64,000 nt of DNA. It comes from JANPPS01 sp965246835 (GTDB lineage: Bacteria; Pseudomonadota; Alphaproteobacteria; Acetobacterales; Acetobacteraceae). Position numbers and translations under genes: made by a program. Shown here piece after piece: positions 42,854 through 51,809 of this stretch (positions within the stretch are counted from its first letter, which is position 1; each line of letters begins with the position of its first letter). Location of the stretch: NCBI GenBank assembly GCA_965246835.1, contig CBDFFQ010000001.1, positions 806,001 through 870,000 of the forward strand, read 5' to 3'. The notes below the pieces were generated by a model, which saw only the letters and a list, made by a program, of their open reading frames with translations, searched no databases and had not been told where the DNA came from.

Positions 42854-43696
42854 TTAACATTTTCTCAGAGCGGTTGCCGTCGAACCAGGTCCGGCGCACC
42901 CAGTCCAGCCATGTCCAGAGCCCGGCGGATCAGCTGCCGGCCCGTTGGACGCCAGCTGCATCGCCCCACCGCCATTCCGGATCGAGATGATCGACGGCGC
43001 CGTGCCCGACGCACTCGGACCCCAGATCCGCATCGAGCCGCCAGTCGAGGGCGACCAAACCATCAGCGGGTTGGCTCGTACCGGATTCGTAACAGCGACC
43101 GCCGATGCCGACACCCTCGAGCCGCCCGATGCCGTGACCGGATTGCCTCGCCACCCCGCAAGCACCCGGTCCCGATAGGGACCTCCGCGCTCGGGCGTGG
43201 CCGAATGATAGGATGCGATCGCCTCCTCCCAGGAGCCGGCACGTGCTTTGAGCGACAGCAGGAACCGAGCCGCATACTCGGCATTGATCTTTGGGTCGAA
43301 GCCCTCCTCCAAGGTCGCGAACGCTGCGGGGTGATGGAGAAGACTGATCTGGAAACAGCCGACGTCGATGGACTGCACCCCCTGCACCCGCAGCTGGCGC
43401 GTCGCACCGATCGCGTCGGCAGCGTTGTCGAAATAACGCCCTGTGCCGGCGGCATTGATCGTCCAGGGCCAGGGGGCAACCTGCCCGGTGACGGGGTGCC
43501 GCCGCCCACTCTCAACGCGTCCAATGGCAACCAGCATGCCGGTCGGTAAACCAAACGATCGTTCCGCCGCGGCGCCAGCGTTGAGGCAGACAGATCCGCC
43601 ATCGCCGTCAAACGCCAGTGCGGAGCCCGCCGACGCGACCGCAACGGACAGGGTCAGCGCTGCCACTCTGAGAGACCTGGTCGCGAAAATTGACAA
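42854..43696 (-). CDS. secreted lytic transglycosylase (SLT domain)
   Basis: About 280 aa. Signal peptide SLRVAALTLSVAVASAGSAL, then an SLT/lysozyme-like domain: the catalytic glutamate in AIGRVESGRRHP, GQVAPWPWTINAAGTGRYF, DVGCFQISLLHHP and ASYHSATPERGG. It cuts peptidoglycan glycan strands, probably locally for pilus or envelope assembly, being just upstream of and on the same strand as the Tad operon. The start is unsure: TTG 43696 (AAAGGCGG upstream) is used, TTG 43735 is possible. The C-terminal tail is Ser/Gly/Pro-rich. Confidence 0.82.
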   Translation of the reverse strand: MSIFATRSLRVAALTLSVAVASAGSALAFDGDGGSVCLNAGAAAERSFGLPTGMLVAIGRVESGRRHPVTGQVAPWPWTINAAGTGRYFDNAADAIGATRQLRVQGVQSIDVGCFQISLLHHPAAFATLEEGFDPKINAEYAARFLLSLKARAGSWEEAIASYHSATPERGGPYRDRVLAGWRGNPVTASGGSRVSASAVAVTNPVRANPLMVWSPSTGGSMRIWGPSASGTAPSIISIRNGGGAMQLASNGPAADPPGSGHGWTGCAGPGSTATALRKC

Positions 43697-43858
43697 AAGA
43701 CCGCCTTTCGAGTGCGGAAACCAGGTAGCAGGCAATCATAAGGGTGTCAGGTCAAAATATGATCGGGCAGTACTGGCCGAAAGGACTAGGTCACCTGGGC
43801 ACGATGACAGCGAAACCATAAACCGGCATGTGAAAGCTTCGCGTACGGAGGCGCCAAA

Positions 43859-45667
43859 GTGGAAGACACACGGAACCCGGGCGCACCTGCTCCCGAGACC
43901 GGCGCCGATGTGCCTGTGCCGGGCTGGTGCAGAGGCGATGCCGTTGCCTGCTTCCTGCTTCCGATGGCTTTCGCCCTGCTGGTCTCCCTGAAGATCAATC
44001 CCGACCTATTCCGAGGCGGGTTGATCAATCCGGACAGCGCCATGCGCCTCGTCCGCCTACGGGAGATCCTTGCCGCCCATGCCCCGCTGCATAGCGTTCT
44101 GAGAGACGGTTCTGGCGACGGCACGGTTTTGCATTGGTCCCATCTGCTGGACAGTCTTTTACTTCTGCTCGGCGCGCCCATTGCCGCCTTCGCCGGCTGG
44201 GACACCGGCATCACGGGTGCCGCCATGATCGCGGGACCACTCAGCCTGGGATTGCTCGGATTGGCATGCGGCTGGGCCATCTTGCCGCTCCGTCCGGCCC
44301 CGCCATGGTTCGGCAGCCTCGCCATGGTCTTGTCGGTCCCCATCCTGTCCTATGGATATGCCGGGGTCGTCCACCACCATGTGTTGCTGGTCGTGTGCGC
44401 GACCATGACAGCGGGATGGGCGCTGCGATGCTTGTCGGGCCGCAACGCGGGCTCGGCCGGGCTATCGTTGGGCGTGTGGGCCGGCGCCGGCCTGTGGCTG
44501 AGCCCGGAGACGGTTCCTTTCACGCTCATGGCGTTCGGGCTGGTTTGGGTCGTCTGGCTGCAACGCCCACGTGACCTCGCTGTGGTGGCGGCGCTGACGA
44601 CTTCCGGCGCCGGGCTTTTCGGCGTGACGACCCTGGCCTGGCTGGTGGACCCGCCCTTGGCCGGTTACGGCGCGATCGAGCCGGACCGGATTTCTGTCAT
44701 GTATGTCTGGTTGGGCGCCGGTGCCGCGGTTTGCGCCGCATGGGCGTGGGTGTTCGCGAGGCCGCTCGCGGCAGCGCCGGCATGGCTGGCTCGGGTCGCG
44801 GTGCTGGGGGGCGCGGCGGTCCTGGCCGTTGGATGGCTTACTGCATTCCCGCACGTTCTGCGTGGCACCCAAGGCTTGATGACGGCCGAGCAAGCCCGCG
44901 CCTTCTTCACTGGAATCGAAGAAATGGCGCCGGTGGCCGGCGTCGCGGAAGGGCTGGAATACCTGGGCGGCGGCGTAGCCGGGTTGCTCTTCTTGGTGAT
45001 CGTTCTGTGGCGGCGGCCTTCGCTTCCACTGGCCTATGCCGTGGCGTGTGCGGTGGTGTTGGTGGCCCTTGCGGCAATGCACGTCCGTTTTGCTGCCTAT
45101 CCCGCAGCACTGGGGGCCGCGTTGCTGCCTGTCATGCTGGGCCGCGTAGCCGAGACCCTGCGCTCGGCCCCCCACCAGCGCCGGGCCTTTGCGCGGACGT
45201 CGCTGATGGCCGGCGTGCTTCTGATACCCAAGCTCGGTCAAGCCGTGGCGCCCGCCCAGGCCGGTCCAACCGAACCCGGCCAAGCCACATCCTGCCAATT
45301 GGAGCAGGCTGCCACGTTGCTGGCTCCGTACGCGGATGCGGTGGTGCTGGCGCCCATCAACGATGGACCGGAGTTGCTGCGGCGCACGGCAGTTCGCACA
45401 GTCGGCACTTTGTATCACCGCAATGTCGAGGGTTTCATGCGTCTCAGGTCGGCATGGCTCAGTGCCGAAGAGGCTTCGCGCCCCGCGTTGGATGCGGCCC
45501 GGGTCGACCTGATCCTGGTTTGCCCGGGCAAGGCGGCAAGCGCCGGTGCGCCGGTGGATCCGACACTGCTTGGCCGGCTCGAAGCAGGGCAGCCGCCGGC
45601 CTGGCTGACCTTGATCGGGGGAGCCTCAGACGGTCTCGGCTACCAACTGTACCGATATGACCGTTGA
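43859..45667 (+). CDS. large polytopic membrane protein, GT-C glycosyltransferase-like
   Basis: 602 aa with about twelve hydrophobic segments up to residue 450 and a soluble C-terminal domain of about 140 residues. The first loop contains INPDSAMRLVRLREILAAHA; an acidic residue here followed by basic ones resembles the first periplasmic loop of GT-C glycosyltransferases and STT3-like enzymes. GVVHHHVLLVVCA carries a histidine cluster. The family is not certain. A role in glycosylating pilin or envelope glycans is speculative. Start GTG 43859; spacing to the transglycosylase suggests divergent promoters in the AT-rich gap. Confidence 0.6.
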   Translation: MEDTRNPGAPAPETGADVPVPGWCRGDAVACFLLPMAFALLVSLKINPDLFRGGLINPDSAMRLVRLREILAAHAPLHSVLRDGSGDGTVLHWSHLLDSLLLLLGAPIAAFAGWDTGITGAAMIAGPLSLGLLGLACGWAILPLRPAPPWFGSLAMVLSVPILSYGYAGVVHHHVLLVVCATMTAGWALRCLSGRNAGSAGLSLGVWAGAGLWLSPETVPFTLMAFGLVWVVWLQRPRDLAVVAALTTSGAGLFGVTTLAWLVDPPLAGYGAIEPDRISVMYVWLGAGAAVCAAWAWVFARPLAAAPAWLARVAVLGGAAVLAVGWLTAFPHVLRGTQGLMTAEQARAFFTGIEEMAPVAGVAEGLEYLGGGVAGLLFLVIVLWRRPSLPLAYAVACAVVLVALAAMHVRFAAYPAALGAALLPVMLGRVAETLRSAPHQRRAFARTSLMAGVLLIPKLGQAVAPAQAGPTEPGQATSCQLEQAATLLAPYADAVVLAPINDGPELLRRTAVRTVGTLYHRNVEGFMRLRSAWLSAEEASRPALDAARVDLILVCPGKAASAGAPVDPTLLGRLEAGQPPAWLTLIGGASDGLGYQLYRYDR

Positions 45668-45687
45668 AGATGCCGCCAGGAAGGCGG

Positions 45688-46380
45688 TTACGCGGGCAAG
45701 AACCTTCCGGACGGCATCGGCACGGCCGTAAAGGAGCCGGCGCGACAGAGTGCGTCGACGCGGTTTCGCGCGCCCAGGGCCCGGTAGATCGCCGCCAGGT
45801 GCACTTTGACCGTCGAGACGGCGAGGTCGAGTGATCGTGCGATATCCTTCGTAGATTTGCCGGTCGCGAGCAGCCGGAGGACATCACGTTGCCGATTGGT
45901 CAGCGTCGGCGCCACCCCGATCTCGCCAGCCGGGGCTGTCGCATCGGGCGGCACTGGCGACGCTTGCAGCAGGTCATCGTCTATTCGAGACAGGTCGGTG
46001 GCCAGAAAGTCGGGCACCGATAAGCGGCCATTCATCACAAGCCGTATGGCTTGCTGCACATCGGCGAAGGAACCGGCCTTCGAAACTACGCCGTTTGCAC
46101 CGTGCCGCAGACATTCAACGACCTCCCCGCGGTCATCACCGCTGGTGAGCAGCACGATCCGAAGATCGGGACGCAGGGTCCGCAGCCGCGCGATGCCATC
46201 GGTCTCACAGGAGAGGTGATCGGCCAGCAGCAGATCGGTCTCGTGCAATCCGGGTATCGCGTCCGCCAAGGAGGCGATCGGGCGCACGACGAAATTTGGG
46301 CTGGCGCTGCGCAGGAGGCTGGTCAGGCTCTGGCGAAGGAGTGCCATGCGCTCGACCAAAACGACGCGCAAAATAGCCAT
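45688..46380 (-). CDS. NarL/LuxR-family response regulator with degenerate receiver
   Basis: 230 aa. The receiver domain (1-125) keeps the phosphoacceptor region DLLLADHLSCETDG, the threonine in LLTSGDD and lysine in VVSKAGS, but the acidic pocket normally read as DD near residue 10 is VLVERMALL, with only one acidic residue next to an arginine. The C-terminal LuxR helix-turn-helix is standard (LTNRQRDVLRLLATGKSTKD, VSTVKVHLAAIYRALGARNR). Start ATG 46378-46380. Convergent with the GT-C-like gene. Phosphorylation may be weak or absent. Confidence 0.85.
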   Translation of the reverse strand: MAILRVVLVERMALLRQSLTSLLRSASPNFVVRPIASLADAIPGLHETDLLLADHLSCETDGIARLRTLRPDLRIVLLTSGDDRGEVVECLRHGANGVVSKAGSFADVQQAIRLVMNGRLSVPDFLATDLSRIDDDLLQASPVPPDATAPAGEIGVAPTLTNRQRDVLRLLATGKSTKDIARSLDLAVSTVKVHLAAIYRALGARNRVDALCRAGSFTAVPMPSGRFLPA

Positions 46381-46644
46381 GTCGCTGTTGTTCGGCCGCT
46401 GCGTCCAATCGCCGACAAGCCCGAGCGGAGCCGACAGAATGTCTGTGCGCTCGCTACGCTCGACGGACGAACCGGTCTGCCAGTCTATCAAACGCCTTCC
46501 CCTTCCGACGGCTACCGCACCACAGAGCGATGCGGCAGACGCGTCAGAGGTATCGTGAGATCCGTCGAGGGTCGAGTAAGCCTATGTCGCGAATTGTCGT
46601 TCCGGGTCCCGAAGGCGGCCATTTGGCCGCATAGGGTCGATCGT

Positions 46645-47427
46645 CTAACCGGCCATTGCCGGCTGCGGCAATGCGGGCACCGCGCCCTCCGGCGCACGAA
46701 GCCAATAACCGGACCCGCGTATGCTCTGGATCAGCATCCCGCCACCCTCATCGGGGGGCAGCTTCTGACGAAGGTTGAATACCAGCTGGTCCACGCTGCG
46801 ATCTTCCGCACGCCAGGGCCGGCGAAGTGCGGCTTCCGACAACCGGTCCCGCGACACGGCGGCACCGGCCGCGCTGGCCAGGGTCTCGAGCGCACTGAAC
46901 TCGGCTGACGTCAGAGCGAGGCGACGACCATCGTCGGTATGCACGGTCCGATGCAGGACGTTGATGGTGATCGGCCCGACCTTCAGCACCGGCGGCGCCT
47001 GGACGGATGATTTCTGACCCATCCGGGCATTCACCCGGCGGTGCACGGCGCGGATCCGGGCGATCATCTCCCGCATGCCGGGCGGCTTGGCAATGTAATC
47101 ATCGGCGCCGAGTTCGAGCCCGACGATGCGGTCTGCCTCTTCGCCCATGCCCGAGATCACGATCACGCCGCAGTCACGCTGCTCTGCCAATTTGGCGATC
47201 AAGGACATCCCGTTCACGTCCGGCAGCGTCAGGTCCATCAGGACGATATGGGGCTTGAACGTGTCTTTCAGGGCCATTCCACTGGCGCCAGTGCTGGCCC
47301 AGGCTGCGAGCATGCCCGCACGCTCGATCCCCCGCAGAAAGGTGCGCGCGACAGGCTCGTCATCCTCGATTAGGAGAATGCGTGGGTTAGACAACATAGC
47401 CTCGGAGCCAACGTCGGAGATGTGCAT
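46645..47427 (-). CDS. OmpR/PhoB-family response regulator
   Basis: 260 aa. Canonical receiver: acidic pair in LLIEDDEPVA, phosphoacceptor in IVLMDLTLPDVNG, serine in VIVISGMG, lysine in DYIAKPPG. The winged-helix domain ends with RSVDQLVFNLRQKLPPDEGG and IQSIRGSGYWL. Start ATG 47427, or ATG 47397 which gives a more compact receiver. No kinase gene shares its strand; the hybrid kinase at 48024 is divergent across a 596-bp gap. Confidence 0.92.
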   Translation of the reverse strand: MHISDVGSEAMLSNPRILLIEDDEPVARTFLRGIERAGMLAAWASTGASGMALKDTFKPHIVLMDLTLPDVNGMSLIAKLAEQRDCGVIVISGMGEEADRIVGLELGADDYIAKPPGMREMIARIRAVHRRVNARMGQKSSVQAPPVLKVGPITINVLHRTVHTDDGRRLALTSAEFSALETLASAAGAAVSRDRLSEAALRRPWRAEDRSVDQLVFNLRQKLPPDEGGGMLIQSIRGSGYWLRAPEGAVPALPQPAMAG

Positions 47428-48023
47428 CTTCGGTTTCCTTCAACGACCCACTCGATCACTGCCCCGTCAGCGGGACACGCCAAGACTGACAAACCAACGT
47501 TAATGACGACTTAAGCTCACAAGATCGTGTTCTAAAATGTAGGAAAACGACATAGTTGAGTTTGGTTCGTCAGGGTCGGCAGAGACCTACGCAGGGCTTC
47601 AGCGTCGCCTGTTTCGAATGTGGCCTAGGCCGAATCGAAACAGGGCCGGTATCTTCACGCCCGGGCTTGGTAGAGCGGATCGGGGTCAATCTTCTCGTTC
47701 CCTCATCAAAACAGGTAGCTTCGTTCGCTAGAGCACTCAGGTTCACAGATACTTTAGGTGCTACCATGGCCGTCAACAAAAAATCGTCAAAATTTGGTTA
47801 AGATGTGAGTTGGCAGTTTTTTGTTAGGGAGTGTAGCGTTGCCACCACGGCCAAACCCGCCCAAGACCAGCCTCGCTCATTTTTTATGCGCATAGCCGCC
47901 AAGCTTCGTGGAAAAATTGCGAATTGACCTGAATGTGCAGCCCAAGCCCTACCGACAGGGTTGCGAGTGAGTTAGCAAAGGACCGAACCGATCGACCGTA
48001 TCAATATCCGGAATGGAGCTTTC
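47428..48023. other. 596-bp AT-rich intergenic region without a convincing gene
   Basis: Noticeably poorer in G+C than its surroundings, with stretches such as TTCTAAAATGTAGGAAAACG and GGCAGTTTTTTGTTAGG. It must hold the divergent promoters of the OmpR-type regulator and the hybrid kinase. An open frame at 47556-47801 has no ribosome binding site, mixed codon use and no recognisable sequence, and I do not call it. A small RNA or remnant of a lost gene could be here. Confidence 0.5.
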
Positions 48024-50102
48024 GTGGCGGGGCCTGCCCTTACAGGATCCGGTGAGCCCTGGGGTGTGGCCCCGGCGGGTGAAGTCCGGCGGCTGGCGGC
48101 GGTCGCAAACCTCGCCATCCTCGATACGGAGCCGGAGCCGGAGTTCGACCGCATCGCCGCCATGGCCGCCCGTCATCTCGGAACTCCGGTCGGCCTCGTC
48201 AGCTTCCTCGATGACCGGCGCGAATGGGTGAAGGCCGCCTTCGGGCGCGACCGCTCCCCCATCGCGGCCCCGGACGGGTTCTGCGCCACCGCCATCGTCA
48301 GCCGCGGGGTGACGGTGGTCCCTGACGCCACTCGGGATTGGCGCTTCTCCGGCCGTTCCTTGGTCACCTCAGACCCGAAATACCGGTTCTATGCCGGCGT
48401 CCCGATCCTGTCCGACGATGGCGAGGCGGTGGGGACCGTCAGCGTGCTGGATCCCTCGCCCTGCACCGGGCTCACGACCGAACAGATGCAGTTGCTGACC
48501 GAGTTGGCAGCGATCGCTCAGGACCACCTCCGCGCCCGGGCCGCCCGGCTTCGTGCCACCGCCGGCACCGCCCCACCCCCGGTTTCGCCGGCAACCGCCC
48601 TTCCCCACCTCACGGCGGCTCTGGCGTTGGCAAAGGCCGGGACATGGCGCGCCTCCTTCGCCGACCGCTCCGTGATCTGGTCGGACGATCTGTTCGACCT
48701 CCTCGGCCAACCCCATACCGGCCCGGCACCCACCCTGGCGGACCCCCTGCCCGACGTCGCGGCCGCGGATCGCCCGGCGATGCAGGCCGCCCTGACCCGC
48801 CTGGAACAGACCGGCCAGCCTCAGACGCTCGACATCGCCCTGCGCCAGGGAGCCGTCACGCGGGAATGCCGCCTCATGATGGCACCGATGCACGAGGGCG
48901 GCGCGGTGACGGGCCTGATCGGCCTGCTGCAGGATGTGACCGAGTGGCGGCAGCGCGAGCAGGCGCATCTGCGGTCCGAGCGACTCAAGACGATCGGGCA
49001 GCTCACCGGCGGGGTCGCGCACGATTTCAACAATTTGCTGACCGTCGTTACCTTGAACCTCGAGGAAGCGATCGACACGCTGCCGCCGGAATCCGAGCTG
49101 CATGAGGTGCTGCAGCCCGCGATGGAGGCGGCGCTGCGAGGCGCCGATCTCACGCAGGAGCTGATGGCCTATGCCCGCCGGGCCGTGTTGCGGCCGGAGC
49201 GGGTGTCGCTCACCGATTTCTTCAGGGCGCTGCGCCCCCTCGTGTCGCGCACGCTCGGCAAGCGCTACAGCCTGCGCTTGCTGCTGCGCCACAACGCCAC
49301 CCTCATGGTCGACCCGGCACAGCTCGAGACCGCGATCATCAACCTCGTCACCAACTCGCGGGATGCCATGCCGATGGGCGGCGAGATCCTGGTCTCGACC
49401 ACGGCCACGCTCGTGGGCAATGGCGCAGCCGGGGCGGCCGAGTTCCCGGATGGGCCGGGGCCCGGCCATTATGTGCTGATCAGCGTGGCGGATCGCGGCG
49501 TTGGCATCGCGCCGGAGGTGCTGCCGACAGTGTTCGAGCCGTTCGTCACCACGAAGGATAGCGGCCGCGGCGGCGGCTTGGGCCTCAGCATGGTGTATGG
49601 CTTCGCCAAGCAATCGGGCGGCCATGCCTCGGTCACCAGCGCCGTGGGTGAGGGCACGACGGTGCGGCTCTACCTTCCGGTGTTCGACCAGCCGGAGGCG
49701 GTTCACCGCGTGGAACAGCCGACGGCGGAGCTGCGCGTGTTGATCGTGGAAGACCTGCCGGAGGTGCTGCTGGCCGCGAGCCGGATGCTGACGCAGCTCG
49801 GCTTCATGGTGGACACGGCCCCCTCGGCGGAGGAGGCGGTGCAGCGGCTGACGTCGGGGCGGTATGATTTGCTGTTCACAGACGTGCAGCTCTCGGGCGC
49901 CACGGACGGCAACAGTTTGGCCGACTGGGCACGGCGGCATGACCCGACGATGCATGTGCTGCTGACGTCAGGCTCGGCCGGGCATGATCGGGCGGCGCGG
50001 CCGGATGGGATGGAGATGCTGCGCAAGCCGTATTCGCGGCAGCAACTGAGCGATATGTTGGACTTGGTGTTCGGGGGGGAGTGGGGGCCGCCGGGGCGGT
50101 AG
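48024..50102 (+). CDS. soluble hybrid sensor histidine kinase (GAF-PAS-HisKA-HATPase-REC)
   Basis: 692 aa with no membrane segment. GAF domain at about 25-175 (ETPVGLVSFLDD-like HLGTPVGLVSFLDDRREWVK), a PAS fold at about 195-315, dimerisation domain with H333 in LTGGVAHDFNNLLT, then ATPase boxes N (INLVTNSRDAMP), G1 (DRGVGI), F (VFEPFVTTK) and G2 (GGGLGLSMVYGF). A C-terminal receiver carries D620 in LLFTDVQLS and lysine in MLRKPYS. The HDFNN class usually phosphorylates its own receiver or a partner regulator. GTG 48024 is the start by position of the GAF domain. Nearby regulators are possible targets. Confidence 0.9.
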   Translation: MAGPALTGSGEPWGVAPAGEVRRLAAVANLAILDTEPEPEFDRIAAMAARHLGTPVGLVSFLDDRREWVKAAFGRDRSPIAAPDGFCATAIVSRGVTVVPDATRDWRFSGRSLVTSDPKYRFYAGVPILSDDGEAVGTVSVLDPSPCTGLTTEQMQLLTELAAIAQDHLRARAARLRATAGTAPPPVSPATALPHLTAALALAKAGTWRASFADRSVIWSDDLFDLLGQPHTGPAPTLADPLPDVAAADRPAMQAALTRLEQTGQPQTLDIALRQGAVTRECRLMMAPMHEGGAVTGLIGLLQDVTEWRQREQAHLRSERLKTIGQLTGGVAHDFNNLLTVVTLNLEEAIDTLPPESELHEVLQPAMEAALRGADLTQELMAYARRAVLRPERVSLTDFFRALRPLVSRTLGKRYSLRLLLRHNATLMVDPAQLETAIINLVTNSRDAMPMGGEILVSTTATLVGNGAAGAAEFPDGPGPGHYVLISVADRGVGIAPEVLPTVFEPFVTTKDSGRGGGLGLSMVYGFAKQSGGHASVTSAVGEGTTVRLYLPVFDQPEAVHRVEQPTAELRVLIVEDLPEVLLAASRMLTQLGFMVDTAPSAEEAVQRLTSGRYDLLFTDVQLSGATDGNSLADWARRHDPTMHVLLTSGSAGHDRAARPDGMEMLRKPYSRQQLSDMLDLVFGGEWGPPGR

Positions 50103-50278
50103 CCTTCGCTTGTTGGGTAAAGGAAGCGGACACCTGGCGATACAGGGTTTCCCGCTTACTACGAAGAGTGGTCTATTAAAGTCTTTACACATGACCGCTG
50201 TAAATCGGTTGTAGATCAGACCCTTTAGGAAAAGACCTGGAACCTTCTAATTAAGGGCACTTAATAGAGTAGCGCTGC
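50103..50278. other. AT-rich gap between convergent genes
   Basis: 176 bp between the convergent kinase and ppx genes, with AT-rich runs such as GGTCTATTAAAGTCTTTACA and TTCTAATTAAGGGCACTTAA. No hairpin with a T-run was found and no gene is visible. Confidence 0.4.
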
Positions 50279-51730
50279 TCAACTGACTGTTACTCCCAGA
50301 GCCCCCGCCAACCGCTCCAACCGCCGCTGCACGCTCTCCCCCGCAAACACCCCACTCCCCTCCGCCAGCAACAACGAAATCCGCCCCTCCCCCACCCGCA
50401 GCGCCGCCCCCGCCAGCAGCGCCGTGGTGCCCGCCGACAGCACGTAGGCGAGGCGCAGCGCCGTCCCCAGCACCTCCGCCCGGCGCAGCCCCTCCGCGTC
50501 CAGCAAGGCGCGCGCCGGGGCCAGGAACGCCGCATCCGGCTCGGCCTCGTAGCGGAGCGCCACCGTCATCGCCAGGAAGGCGCGGGCCGGGTGGTCCATC
50601 GCGACGCCGGGTTGGCGCAACACGCGGAAGAAGGATTGTTCGGCCCGGTATTCCGGGTGGTCGTGGGCGCCGATGTCGGACAGGTAGCAGGCGGCTTCGC
50701 GCAGCAAGGTGGCGTCCGCGGTCTCGTCCGGGAACAAGGGCGCCGTCCAGGCCAGCAAGGCCGGCGGCAGACGCAGGTCGCGGCCGAGTTGGGCGGCCAT
50801 CATGGCGACGCCCGCCAAGACGGGATTCCGGGCGCGCTCCTCGGCCGGAACGCGGTGCATATACCAACCCTCCCGGATGCCGTTCGCGCTGAACACCACC
50901 CGGCGCACGCCCGTTTGCCGCAGCAAGCGCCGCAGCACCGTCGCCGCCATCGGCAAATCCTCGACCCGGCGGCGCGGGGCGCCCGGCATGCGTTCCAGCA
51001 GGCGCCGTGGCGTCGCGATCACCAGAGCCGCCAGGTCCCGCGCCGCGTCCCGCCCGATCGTGTAGTGCTGCACGATCGCCAACGGGTGAGCTACCTGCTG
51101 CATGTGGATGCGCGCCAGGGCCCGCCAGGCGCCGCCCACGAGATAGAGATCCCGCTCCGCCCCCTCCCGCAACCAGGTCACGGCGTCCAGTTCCTGGTCC
51201 GCGATGTCCCGCGCCCGGGTGAGGTCCCCCTCCGCGCGGTCGGACAGGCGGATCACACCGAGGCCCAAACTGGTGGAATGAGGTGCGCCGCCCAGCCGGA
51301 CCAGCTCGAGCGAGCCGCCGCCGATATCGGCCAGGATGCCGTCGGCGTACGGGATGCCGCAGCGGACGCCCTCGGCCGCGAGCGCGGCTTCTTCCTCCCC
51401 GGTCAGGATGCGGATGGTGGCGTCGGGCAGGCGGGTGCGCAGGTCGGTGACGAAGGCCGGGCCGTTCTGGGCATCCCGCACGGCGGCGGTGGCGAGGATC
51501 TCCAGGGGGTGCGCGTCCATGGCGCGGGCGACCGCGGCGTAGCGGGTCAGGACGCGGAGCGTGGGGGCGATCGCGGCCTCGTTCAATCGGCCGGTGGCGG
51601 TGAGGCCGCGGCCCAGCCGCAGAACGGCCTTTTCGTTGAACAGCGGGTGGGGGTTGCGGGACAGGCCCTCGAACACGACCAGGCGGACGGAGTTGGAGCC
51701 GAGGTCGACCACGGCGCATCTTGGTTGCAC
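50279..51730 (-). CDS. ppx: exopolyphosphatase / Ppx-GppA family phosphatase
   Basis: 483 aa. ASKHA-fold motifs: AVVDLGSNSVRLVVFEG at 6-22, ILATAAVRDAQNG, ILTGEEEAALAAEG and ILADIGGGSLELVRLG. A C-terminal HD-like helical domain follows, characteristic of long Ppx forms. It removes terminal phosphates of polyphosphate and/or hydrolyses pppGpp. Start is GTG 51728-51730; the 79-bp gap to ppk holds a palindromic repeat copy. The ppk-ppx order is typical. Confidence 0.9.
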   Translation of the reverse strand: MQPRCAVVDLGSNSVRLVVFEGLSRNPHPLFNEKAVLRLGRGLTATGRLNEAAIAPTLRVLTRYAAVARAMDAHPLEILATAAVRDAQNGPAFVTDLRTRLPDATIRILTGEEEAALAAEGVRCGIPYADGILADIGGGSLELVRLGGAPHSTSLGLGVIRLSDRAEGDLTRARDIADQELDAVTWLREGAERDLYLVGGAWRALARIHMQQVAHPLAIVQHYTIGRDAARDLAALVIATPRRLLERMPGAPRRRVEDLPMAATVLRRLLRQTGVRRVVFSANGIREGWYMHRVPAEERARNPVLAGVAMMAAQLGRDLRLPPALLAWTAPLFPDETADATLLREAACYLSDIGAHDHPEYRAEQSFFRVLRQPGVAMDHPARAFLAMTVALRYEAEPDAAFLAPARALLDAEGLRRAEVLGTALRLAYVLSAGTTALLAGAALRVGEGRISLLLAEGSGVFAGESVQRRLERLAGALGVTVS

Positions 51731-51759
51731 GTTCTACTCACTCTGGTTCGCGCTGGTTG

Positions 51760-51801
51760 CCCACCCTCACCCCCACCCTCTCCCGCCAGCGGGAGAGGGG
51801 G
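51760..51801 (+). repeat. palindromic GGGAGAGGG repeat, copy 6 (between ppk and ppx)
   Basis: CCCACCCTCACCCC then CCCTCTCCCGCCAGCGGGAG and AGGGG, the same consensus as the phn operon copies but 44 kb away and between the minus-strand genes ppk and ppx. Confidence 0.88.
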
Positions 51802-51809
51802 CCGAAAGG

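Noticed and set aside
47556..47801. 81-codon open frame in the intergenic region before the hybrid kinase
   Set aside because: No ribosome binding site, codon use unlike neighbouring genes and no recognisable sequence.
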